The notes beneath the pieces were generated by a model that was not told where the DNA came from, searched no databases, and saw only the letters and a list, made by a program, of their open reading frames with translations. A DNA stretch of 7,690 nt, from contig CAJMQD010000033.1 of the NCBI GenBank assembly GCA_905215425.1, positions 1 through 7,690 of the forward strand, read 5' to 3'. The DNA is from an uncultured bacterium. Its GTDB lineage: Bacteria > Bacillota > Clostridia > Oscillospirales > Oscillospiraceae. How positions within the stretch are numbered: the stretch's first letter is position 1; every line of letters starts with the position of its first letter. Of this stretch, positions 1-5,789 are shown piece by piece. The position numbers were made by a program, and so were the translations under genes.

Positions 1-771
1 GATAACCGGCTGATGGACGTGCTGTCCACCGAAGGAAAGCAGTCCGGCGGATACTGCATTGAATTGGCGGACTATGAGGCCCCCTTCATCTTCGCCAACT
101 TCAACGGTACCCAGGGAGATGTGGAGGTGGTGACCCACGAGGCGGGCCATGCCTTCGCTTACTGGATGAACCGCAAACGGGTGCCTATGGAGTATCTGTG
201 GCCCAGCATGGAGGCCTGTGAGGTACACTCCATGTCCATGGAGTTCTTGGCCTGGCCCTGGGCGGAGGGATTCTTTGGCCGGGATGCGCGGAAGTTCCGG
301 TATAGCCATCTGGCCGCCGCCCTCACCTTTATTCCCTATGGAACACTGGTGGACCACTTCCAGCATGAGGTGTATGCCCATCCCGACCTGACCCCTGCCC
401 AGCGGCATGAGACCTGGAAGAAGCTCCAGCAGATGTATATGCCCTGGGTGCGTCTGGACGGAGAGATCCCCTTCTATGCCGAGGGAGAGGCGTGGCAGCG
501 GCAGCACCACATTTATTCCAGCCCCTTCTACTATATCGACTACTGTCTGGCCCAGACGGTGGCTTTGCAGGTGTGGGCCCTGAGCCAGAAGGACTTCGCC
601 GACGCATGGAAGCACTATATGGCTTACACCGTTCAAGGCGGCAGCCGCACCTTCACTCAGCTGTTGGAGGGCGCCGGACTGGACACTCCCTTCGGAGCGC
701 AGTGTTTGCGCACGGTCAGCCAGGCCGCGGCAGACTGGCTGGAGCGTTATGATCTAACCGGAATCGAATAA
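1..771 (+). CDS. M3-family oligoendopeptidase (PepF-like), C-terminal part
   Basis: This is the C-terminal 256 residues of a cytoplasmic zinc metallopeptidase of family M3, which cleaves short peptides. The frame is open to base 1 (D-N-R-L before the first Met), so the ATG at 13 is internal and the real start is upstream of the window. Full-length members have about 560-600 residues, so a little under half is visible. The zinc site is seen directly: HEAGH at 136-150 gives two His ligands and the catalytic Glu, and a Glu 28 residues after the first His, in EVHSMSMEF, is the expected third ligand. The downstream stretch PFYYIDYCLAQTVALQ, with its Tyr-rich substrate-side residues, is typical of the family. 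The gene ends in TAA and is followed at once by a strong hairpin terminator. It converges on the fab operon and has no evident functional link to it. The family call is firm; the exact substrate is unknown. Confidence 0.93.
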   Translation, partial: DNRLMDVLSTEGKQSGGYCIELADYEAPFIFANFNGTQGDVEVVTHEAGHAFAYWMNRKRVPMEYLWPSMEACEVHSMSMEFLAWPWAEGFFGRDARKFRYSHLAAALTFIPYGTLVDHFQHEVYAHPDLTPAQRHETWKKLQQMYMPWVRLDGEIPFYAEGEAWQRQHHIYSSPFYYIDYCLAQTVALQVWALSQKDFADAWKHYMAYTVQGGSRTFTQLLEGAGLDTPFGAQCLRTVSQAAADWLERYDLTGIE

Positions 772-784
772 AATAGAACTGAAT

Positions 785-821
785 AATCCCCCCTCCGGCC
801 TCGGCCGGAGGGGGGATTTTT
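785..821. terminator. Shared bidirectional intrinsic terminator
   Basis: A perfect inverted repeat runs from 785 to 818. The left arm is AATCCCCCCTCCGGCC and the right arm is its exact complement, with only TC at the centre, so the practical loop is CTCG. On the + strand the stem is followed by a run of Ts (817-821), which makes a classical rho-independent terminator 13 bases after the peptidase stop. On the - strand the structure begins within the stop codon region of the MarR gene (stop at 820-822), and the downstream side (ATTATTC) is less T-rich. It therefore probably ends both convergent transcripts, more strongly for the peptidase. The hairpin and T-run are seen; bidirectional action is inferred. 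Confidence 0.9.
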
Positions 822-1263
822 AGGTTTCAAGTTTTTCCGGCAGAGTGACCTCCGGCATCAGCTCACGGCTGACGATGGCGAGCATCTCCTCCAGCTTGGC
901 GCAGTCTTCCGGGGGGAAGCGCTTAGTGATGCGCTCCATGACTAAAGTGGTGTAGGAGGCGGAGATGTTATAGTAGTCGATATACTTCTGCGTTACCTCC
1001 AAATGGTACTCCCGGCGGTCGCTGGGGGACTGGATTTTCTTCACATAGCCCTTCTTCACCAGGCTGTTGACCTTGTAGGCGGCATTGGGAGGCGAGATAC
1101 ACATAAAGGTGGCAAACTCGTTTACCGTGGGACTGTCCAAGGCCATGATACTCTCCATACAGAAGGTCTCTACCGTGGTCAGACTGGCTTCCCGGTCTTG
1201 AAAGCGCAGAAAAATCTCCTGATAAAAATGCAGTTTAAATTTTGTGTACACCTCGTTAAACAC
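820..1263 (-). CDS. MarR-family transcriptional regulator, FabT-like candidate
   Basis: This is a small winged-helix DNA-binding protein of 147 residues counted from a GTG start. The MarR fold is recognised from a helix-turn-helix at about residues 44-74 (SPTVNEFATFM, then ISPPNAAYKVNSLVKKGYV) and a wing with the typical SDRRE signature at about 81-85, followed by a long C-terminal dimerisation helix. MarR regulators next to fab clusters are commonly FabT, which represses fatty acid synthesis in response to acyl-ACP. That role is inferred here from position only. Unlike the usual arrangement, with fabT first in the cluster, this gene is last, after fabZ, with its own promoter. Its base composition is about 51% G+C (hand count of 841-1260), clearly lower than the fab genes. 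The start is uncertain: the strong purine-rich SD at 1284-1291 lies 20 nt from the GTG at 1261-1263 but 11 nt from an in-frame CTG at 1270-1272. An in-frame TAA at 1309-1311 limits any extension. Confidence 0.85.
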   Translation of the reverse strand: MFNEVYTKFKLHFYQEIFLRFQDREASLTTVETFCMESIMALDSPTVNEFATFMCISPPNAAYKVNSLVKKGYVKKIQSPSDRREYHLEVTQKYIDYYNISASYTTLVMERITKRFPPEDCAKLEEMLAIVSRELMPEVTLPEKLET

Positions 1264-1283
1264 CTGATCCAGCGTAACGACCG

Positions 1284-1291
1284 CCTCCTCC
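1284..1291 (-). promoter_or_regulatory. Ribosome binding site of the MarR gene, start ambiguous
   Basis: The - strand reads GGAGGAGG here, a very strong Shine-Dalgarno match. No ATG follows it in frame. The first usable codons are CTG at 1270-1272 (11-nt spacing) and GTG at 1261-1263 (20-nt spacing). The annotated GTG is therefore not well placed, and initiation at the non-standard CTG, giving an extra L-D-Q at the N-terminus, is possible. Confidence 0.6.
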
Positions 1292-1312
1292 GCGCCGAAG
1301 AATTTCCTTTAT

Positions 1313-1341
1313 AGTATATCAATTTTGCGGGGAAAAGGCAA
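1313..1341 (-). promoter_or_regulatory. Probable sigma-A promoter for the MarR gene
   Basis: On the - strand TTGCCT (1336-1341, 4 of 6 to the -35 consensus) and TATACT (1313-1318, 5 of 6 to the -10 consensus) are separated by exactly 17 bases. Transcription would start near 1306 and leave a leader of about 40 nt containing the GGAGGAGG ribosome binding site. The gap is A+T-rich compared with the genes around it. A short dyad (TATA-C-TATA) overlaps the -10 box and might be part of an operator, but it is too short and A+T-rich to count as evidence. The regulator is probably transcribed from here as well as by read-through from fabZ. Confidence 0.65.
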
Positions 1342-1349
1342 CCGCCTTT
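1334..1349 (-). terminator. Weak hairpin after fabZ, possible attenuator
   Basis: Immediately after the fabZ stop the - strand reads AAAGGC-GGTT-GCCTTT. This is a six-base-pair perfect stem with a four-base loop, followed by one more T and then CCCC. The stem is short and the U-tract poor, so it would at best be a partial terminator of the fab transcript. Its right arm contains most of the -35 box of the MarR promoter. The inverted repeat is seen; function is speculative. Confidence 0.3.
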
Positions 1350-1774
1350 CACTGTACAGCAAAGGTCAGCTCTGCGGTGCAGGCCACTTGACCGTTCACC
1401 GTGGCCTGACAGGTGCCGATCCCTACCGGGCCCCGGCGGCGGGTCAGCACGCACTCCATCTCCAGCACATCCCCCGGAATGACCTGCCGCTTGAACCGGG
1501 CGTGTTTCACTCCGCCGAACAGGGCCAGCTTGCCCTTGTTCTCCGGCAGAGACAGAATGGCAATGGCCCCTACCTGGGCCAGAGCTTCCAGCATGAGAAC
1601 GCCGGGCATCACATGCTTCTGGGGGAAATGGCCGCAAAAGTAGGGCTCTCCCACGCTGACGCACTTGATCCCCCGGGCCCACTGGCCCGGTTCATAGTCC
1701 GTGATGCGGTCGACCAGGGCGAAGGGGTAGCGGTGAGGCAGGATCTGGGCGATCTGATCAGAATTCAGTTCCAT
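1349..1774 (-). CDS. fabZ: (3R)-hydroxyacyl-ACP dehydratase FabZ
   Basis: FabZ removes water from 3-hydroxyacyl-ACP to give trans-2-enoyl-ACP, the third step of each elongation cycle in the cytoplasm. The protein has 141 residues, the normal FabZ length, with a single hot-dog domain. The N-terminal LPHRYPFALVDRI motif (residues 12-24) and GHFPQKHVMPGVLMLEALAQ (48-67) are diagnostic. His49 and Glu63 are the catalytic pair, corresponding to His54 and Glu68 of E. coli FabZ. The ATG is one base past the fabF stop and is preceded by GGGAGG at a 6-nt spacing (1781-1786) inside the end of fabF, so the two genes are probably translationally coupled. It is the last biosynthetic gene before the MarR regulator. 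No second dehydratase (FabA or FabN) is present in the window. FabZ is normally not an isomerase, so it alone would not explain unsaturated fatty acids. Confidence 0.96.
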   Translation of the reverse strand: MELNSDQIAQILPHRYPFALVDRITDYEPGQWARGIKCVSVGEPYFCGHFPQKHVMPGVLMLEALAQVGAIAILSLPENKGKLALFGGVKHARFKRQVIPGDVLEMECVLTRRRGPVGIGTCQATVNGQVACTAELTFAVQ

Positions 1775-1775
1775 A

Positions 1776-3017
1776 TTATTCCTCCCATTTTTTCAGCAGC
1801 AGGCTGCCGTTGTGGCCCCCGAAGCCGAGAGAATTGCTCATGGCATAGTGGAGCTCCGCGTCCCGGCCCTGATTGGGCACCACATCCAGATCACATTCCG
1901 GGTCAGGGATCTGATAGTGGACAGTGGCGGGCATATAGCCGTCGTGCAGGCTCAGAGCGGTGAAAATGGCCTCTACCGCGCCTGCCGCCCCCAGCATATG
2001 GCCGGTCATGGATTTGGTAGAACTCATAGCCAGATGATAGGCGTGGGGGCCAAATACGGCTTTGACCGCGGCGGTCTCGCCGGAGTCGTTCAGATGGGTG
2101 GAGGTGCCGTGGGCATTGATATAGCCTACCTGCTCCGGGCGGACGCCGCCGTCGGCCAATGCGATGGCCATGGCTCTGGCTCCGCCGCTGCCGTCGGGGC
2201 GGGGAGCGGTCATGTGATAGGCGTCACAGGTGGCCCCATAGCCCACGATTTCCGCGTAGATTTTAGCGTGGCGGCTGCGGGCGTGCTCCAGCTCTTCCAG
2301 CAGGAGAATGCCGGCGCCCTCCCCCATAACGAAGCCGCTGCGCTCCAGATCGAAGGGGATGGAGGCGCGGTTGGGGTCCTCTGTCTGGCTCAGGGCCTTC
2401 ATAGAGGTGAAGCCGCCTATGGCCAGGGGAGTGATGGAGGCCTCGGCCCCGCCGCAGAGCATGGCCTCTGCATAGCCGTCCCGGATGTAGTGGAAGGCAT
2501 CGCCTACGGCGTTGGTGCCTCCGGCGCAGGCCGTAACCGGACAGGAACACATTCCCCGGAAGTTGGCGGTAATGGCGATCTGTCCCGCCGCCATATTGCA
2601 GATGGCGGTGGGGATATAGAAGGGGGAGACCCGGTCCCAGCCCCGCTCCATGCCCCGGCTGTGCTCGGATTCTGTGATGGCCTGTCCGCCGATGCCGCTG
2701 GAGACAATAACGCCGCAGCGGTCCGGGTCGGTCTGTTCCGCTGAAAAGCCGGCGTCGGCCAGGGCCTGTTTGGCGGCCACCACGGCGAACTGGGTGAACC
2801 GGGCCATGCGCTTGGCCTCCGGACGGCCCAGGTAGTTTTCCGGGACAAAATCCTTCACCTCGGCGGCCAGCTTCACCTTCTGGGCGGAGGCGTCATAGTG
2901 GGTGATCGGACCAATGCCGCACACGCCCCGCCGTACGGCCTGCCAGCTGTCTTCCGCAGTCAGACCCAGGGGCGTTACGGCGCCCAAACCGGTGATGACA
3001 ACTCTGCGTTGTTCCAT
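1776..3017 (-). CDS. fabF: 3-oxoacyl-ACP synthase II FabF
   Basis: FabF condenses malonyl-ACP with a growing acyl-ACP and so elongates the chain by two carbons. The product has 413 residues, the standard length for the family. The thiolase-fold catalytic triad is complete: Cys164 in TACAGGTNAVGDAF, His303 in NAHGTSTHLNDSGE and His340 in KSMTGHMLGAAGA. Lys335 is also present, and numbering is almost identical to E. coli FabF. The C-terminal SLGFGGHNGSLLL loop contains the gating Phe. I chose the ATG at 3015-3017 because AAGGAGG lies 6 nt upstream (3024-3030) and MEQRRVVITG is the usual N-terminus. A GTG at 3042-3044 overlapping the fabG stop has no comparable support. The gene lies 23 nt after fabG and 1 nt before fabZ. 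It is the only elongating ketosynthase seen, so it would have to handle both saturated and any unsaturated intermediates. Confidence 0.97.
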   Translation of the reverse strand: MEQRRVVITGLGAVTPLGLTAEDSWQAVRRGVCGIGPITHYDASAQKVKLAAEVKDFVPENYLGRPEAKRMARFTQFAVVAAKQALADAGFSAEQTDPDRCGVIVSSGIGGQAITESEHSRGMERGWDRVSPFYIPTAICNMAAGQIAITANFRGMCSCPVTACAGGTNAVGDAFHYIRDGYAEAMLCGGAEASITPLAIGGFTSMKALSQTEDPNRASIPFDLERSGFVMGEGAGILLLEELEHARSRHAKIYAEIVGYGATCDAYHMTAPRPDGSGGARAMAIALADGGVRPEQVGYINAHGTSTHLNDSGETAAVKAVFGPHAYHLAMSSTKSMTGHMLGAAGAVEAIFTALSLHDGYMPATVHYQIPDPECDLDVVPNQGRDAELHYAMSNSLGFGGHNGSLLLKKWEE

Positions 3018-3023
3018 GGGGAA

Positions 3024-3030
3024 CCTCCTT
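3024..3030 (-). promoter_or_regulatory. Ribosome binding site deciding the fabF start
   Basis: The - strand reads AAGGAGG, 6 nt before the ATG at 3015-3017. It lies in the 23-nt fabG-fabF gap and fixes the fabF start nine codons downstream of the alternative GTG. Confidence 0.85.
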
Positions 3031-3040
3031 TTTTCTATAT

Positions 3041-3784
3041 TCACATTCCCATACCGCCGTCTACGCCCAAGACCTGACCGGTGATATATCCGGCGCAGTC
3101 ACTGGCCAGGAAGGCCACGGCTTGGGCTACATCCTCTGCCGTACCCATGCGGCCCATGGGCACGGCGGCCAGGGTGGCCGCCCGCGCCGCTTCCGACAGG
3201 GCGGCGGTCATGTCTGTCTCCATGAAGCCGGGAGCCACGGCGTTTACCGTCACGCCCCGGCTGGCCAACTCCTTGGCCAGAGATTTGGTCATTCCGATGA
3301 GTCCAGCCTTGCTGGCGGCGTAGTTTACCTGTCCCGCATTGCCGTGCAGCCCCACCACGCTGGACAGATTTATGATCCGGCCACAGCGCTGCTTTACCAT
3401 CTGCCGGGCCACGGCTTTCATGCACAGGAAGGTGCCCTTCAGATTGGTCTCCACCACCTGATCAAAGTCGCTCTCCTTCATGGTGAGCATCAGTCCGTCC
3501 CGGGTGATTCCGGCGTTGTTTACCAGAATATCGATGCGGCCAAAGCGCTGAACGGCGGTTTCCATCAATTCCTTCACCTGGGTGCTGTCCGCCACATTGC
3601 AGCGCAGATAGTCCACCTCTGCCCCCAGAGCGCGGCAGGCCTGGGCCGTCTCTTGGGCGGCGGCCTCATTTCCGGCGAAACAGAATACAAGGTTGGCTCC
3701 GCCGGCGGCCAGCTCCAGGCAGATCGCCCGGCCCAGTCCCCGGCTGCCGCCGGTGACAACGGCGGTTTTTCCTTTTAGATTCAT
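3041..3784 (-). CDS. fabG: 3-oxoacyl-ACP reductase FabG
   Basis: FabG uses NADPH to reduce 3-oxoacyl-ACP to (3R)-hydroxyacyl-ACP. The 247-residue protein is a classical short-chain dehydrogenase with one Rossmann domain. It has the TGGSRGLG cofactor loop at residues 11-18, NNAG at 89-92, and the active-site tetrad Asn114, Ser142, Tyr155 (NYAASK) and Lys159. The C-terminus VLGVDGGMGM is typical of FabG rather than of other short-chain dehydrogenases. The start ATG overlaps the fabD stop by four bases (ATGA), and AAAGGAG lies 8 nt upstream (3793-3799), so translation is probably coupled to fabD. Operon position between fabD and fabF is the usual one in Firmicutes. Confidence 0.97.
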   Translation of the reverse strand: MNLKGKTAVVTGGSRGLGRAICLELAAGGANLVFCFAGNEAAAQETAQACRALGAEVDYLRCNVADSTQVKELMETAVQRFGRIDILVNNAGITRDGLMLTMKESDFDQVVETNLKGTFLCMKAVARQMVKQRCGRIINLSSVVGLHGNAGQVNYAASKAGLIGMTKSLAKELASRGVTVNAVAPGFMETDMTAALSEAARAATLAAVPMGRMGTAEDVAQAVAFLASDCAGYITGQVLGVDGGMGM

Positions 3785-4719
3785 TGGTTACTCTCCTTTA
3801 ACAGCTGTGTCAGCTGCTCCACATCCTCCAATGTCTCTACTGCGTAGACAGGCAGCTGGGGGGTTGTCTTTTTTACAAAGCCGGACAGCACGCGGCCCGG
3901 CCCAATCTCGATCAGCGCGTCCATCCCCAGGGCCGCCATGCGGCGGATAGAGTCCTCCATATACACGCTGCTCTGCACCTGCCGCACCAGAAGCTCCGGA
4001 ATGGAAGTGTCCTCCGGTTTTACATCCCCCAGGCAGTTGAATACGACGGGGATCTGGGGCTGGGCGAAGGTCACGGTGCGGAAGCGCGCCTCCAAAGCGG
4101 CCCCGGCGGGGGCCATCAACGGAGTGTGGAAGGGTCCGGACACCTTCAGGGGCATACAGCGCCGGGCTCCGGCCTCTTTGGCCAGGGCGGCAGCCTGCGC
4201 TACGGCGGCCTGCTCGCCGCCGATCACCAGCTGTCCGGGGCAGTTGTAGTTGGCGATGACCACGCAGCCAAGGGCGGACGCCGCGCTGCAGGCCTCCTGC
4301 AGGGGATTGCGGTCCAGCCCCAGTACTGCCATCATGGAGCTGGGTTTCCCCGCAGCGGCCTGCTCCATTGCTTTGCCCCGGAAGGCCACCAGCTCCGTCA
4401 CCGTTTCTGCGTCCAGAACCCCGGCGGCATGGAGGGCAGAGTACTCCCCCAGGGAGAGCCCGGCGGCGGCAGAGGGGACGATGCCCCGGTGCTTCAGCAA
4501 GGCGGTCATGGCGACGGCAAAGGCCACCATACAGGGCTGCGTGTACCGGGTCTGATTCAGCACGCCCTGCTGGTCGGTGAAGCAAACTTCCTTCAGGTCA
4601 AAATCCACCCGCTCTGCCGCCCGGTCAAAGGCGGCGCGGAAGACGGGGTCGGCGTACAGGTCGGCCCCCATGCCGGGGTGCTGGCTGCCCTGCCCCGCAT
4701 ATAAAAATCCAAGCTTCAT
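3781..4719 (-). CDS. fabD: Malonyl-CoA:ACP transacylase FabD
   Basis: FabD moves the malonyl group from CoA to acyl carrier protein and so supplies the extender for FabH and FabF. The product has 312 residues, close to E. coli FabD (309). Motifs in order are YAGQGSQ near the N-terminus (residues 7-13), GLSLGEYSAL with nucleophile Ser89, Arg114 in AFRGKAM (binds the malonyl carboxylate), and His198 in GPFHTPLM, the catalytic partner. I placed the start at the ATG of MKLGFLYAG (4717-4719). The open frame continues 61 codons further, but that stretch is Arg/Pro-rich shadow sequence from the preceding gene. The start overlaps the previous stop by four bases (ATGA). Its SD (AAGGAG, 4734-4739) is 14 nt away, longer than ideal, so coupling to the upstream gene is likely. 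Confidence 0.96.
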   Translation of the reverse strand: MKLGFLYAGQGSQHPGMGADLYADPVFRAAFDRAAERVDFDLKEVCFTDQQGVLNQTRYTQPCMVAFAVAMTALLKHRGIVPSAAAGLSLGEYSALHAAGVLDAETVTELVAFRGKAMEQAAAGKPSSMMAVLGLDRNPLQEACSAASALGCVVIANYNCPGQLVIGGEQAAVAQAAALAKEAGARRCMPLKVSGPFHTPLMAPAGAALEARFRTVTFAQPQIPVVFNCLGDVKPEDTSIPELLVRQVQSSVYMEDSIRRMAALGMDALIEIGPGRVLSGFVKKTTPQLPVYAVETLEDVEQLTQLLKESNQ

Positions 4720-5789
4720 TGCGCGTCGTTCCACTCCTTCATGATTTGCTCCATCTGTTCCCGAACTGTGGACATCCGGACCAGCGTTCCCCCGTTGGCG
4801 CCGCAGAAAAACAGGCCGTTGTCCCAGTCGCCGTTGCGGGCGGCGATCAGTGCTTTCGAGATGCAGTAGGGTGCGGTTTTGGGGTCGCAGGCGGCGAGGC
4901 ATTTGATGCAGCCCTGAGGCTTGGGCTGGGTCCCGGCCTGCACCCGCTGGATCAGCGGACTGTTCAGGGCTCTGCCCGGCATACCCACCGGGCTTTTTAC
5001 CAGGACGATGTCCTCCTCTTTGGCGTCCAGAAGGCGCTGCTTATAGGCCAAGCTGGCGTCACATTCCGCTGTGGGGATGAAACGGGTGGCAAACTGTGCC
5101 CCGGCGGCACCCTCTTTCATGTATTGGGCCATCTCTTTGCCGTCCTTTACTCCGCCGGCCACGAATACGGGGATGTCCCGACCGGCTTTCTGCCGATAAG
5201 GGGCCAAGGCCGTCAGTACGTCGTGGAGCAGAGCGGACAGTGCGGGGGGATGTGCCAGGTCAGGGGCGGAAAAACCCAGATGTCCGCCGGCCAGAGGCCC
5301 CTCCAGCACGATGAAATCAGGGATGTATCCGTAATGCCGGTCCCACAGGCGGCAGATCAGGCCCGCGGCCCGGCCGCTGCTGACCACAGGGGCCAAGGCG
5401 GCATCGCTCTCCGGGACCTCCGCGGCCAGAGCGGGCAGATCACGGGGCAGACCTGCCCCGCAGACGATGGCGTCGGCCCCGGCCCGCAGGGCGGTGCGGA
5501 CGCTGTCTGCATATTGCGCGGTGGCCACCATGGCGTTTACCGCCACAAGCCCTGCCCCGCCGGATAACTCCTTGGCCCGCCGGACCTGCTTGTCCAAAGC
5601 CCGGAGATTGGCCTGTCGGGGGTGCTGGGAAAAGTCGGGTTCATTATAGCCGCACAGGGCGGTGGACAGAGTGCCCATCCCGCCGCAGGCGGCTACTGCC
5701 CCTGCCAGACCGTCCAGGCTGACGCCCACTCCCATGCCCCCCTGTAAAATGGGCAGGGGGAGGAGCCTTCCCTTGATCGTTACTGCCAT
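4716..5789 (-). CDS. FabX-like NPD/nitronate-monooxygenase family flavoprotein with C-terminal Cys cluster
   Basis: The 357-residue protein is an FMN-dependent TIM-barrel enzyme of the 2-nitropropane dioxygenase/FabK superfamily. The N-terminus PILQGGMGVGVSLDGLAG (from residue 13), CGAGLPRD (110-117), EGPLAGGHLGF with the probable catalytic His170, and VFVAGGVKDG (208-217, phosphate binding) show the fold. It is not a second FabK: it is longer and ends in a distinctive domain with CX2CX3CX7C (Cys294, 297, 301, 309) and GLFFCGANGG (325-334). From memory, this arrangement and the GPLxGGHxGF motif match Helicobacter pylori FabX, a [4Fe-4S] flavoprotein that oxidises decanoyl-ACP and isomerises the product to cis-3-decenoyl-ACP for unsaturated fatty acid synthesis. 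The gene overlaps fabK by 10 nt and fabD by 4 nt, so it is expressed with the pathway. Cofactors and reaction are inferred; a generic nitronate monooxygenase or an auxiliary enoyl reductase are alternatives. An SD-like GGAGG lies about 13 nt before the ATG. Confidence 0.8.
   Translation of the reverse strand: MAVTIKGRLLPLPILQGGMGVGVSLDGLAGAVAACGGMGTLSTALCGYNEPDFSQHPRQANLRALDKQVRRAKELSGGAGLVAVNAMVATAQYADSVRTALRAGADAIVCGAGLPRDLPALAAEVPESDAALAPVVSSGRAAGLICRLWDRHYGYIPDFIVLEGPLAGGHLGFSAPDLAHPPALSALLHDVLTALAPYRQKAGRDIPVFVAGGVKDGKEMAQYMKEGAAGAQFATRFIPTAECDASLAYKQRLLDAKEEDIVLVKSPVGMPGRALNSPLIQRVQAGTQPKPQGCIKCLAACDPKTAPYCISKALIAARNGDWDNGLFFCGANGGTLVRMSTVREQMEQIMKEWNDAQ
4863..4910 (-). other. Predicted iron-sulfur Cys motif (CX2CX3CX7C) in the FabX-like protein
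   Basis: Codons for Cys294, Cys297, Cys301 and Cys309 fall here, and a fifth Cys (329) is encoded at 4803-4805. Comparable four-Cys spacings bind [4Fe-4S] clusters in other TIM-barrel flavoenzymes such as 2,4-dienoyl-CoA reductase and in FabX. The motif is seen; cluster binding is inferred. Confidence 0.6.

Noticed and set aside
13..15. ATG at 13 as the start of the peptidase
   Set aside because: The frame is open to base 1 and the protein begins in the middle of a known domain; no SD precedes the ATG.
1812..2744. A 310-codon + strand open frame opposite fabF, with similar long + strand frames at 3122-3778, 4719-5567 and 6113-6724
   Set aside because: They lie antisense to genes with complete catalytic motifs, have Gly/His/Arg-rich low-information translations, and arise from G+C-rich third-position bias.
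3018..3044. GTG start for FabF at 3042-3044
   Set aside because: It would add nine residues not typical of FabF and has no strong SD, whereas the ATG at 3015-3017 has AAGGAGG 6 nt upstream.
4720..4902. N-terminal extension of FabD by 61 codons
   Set aside because: The extension is Arg/Pro-rich shadow of the upstream gene; MKLGFLYAGQGSQ is the family N-terminus and has an ATGA overlap start.
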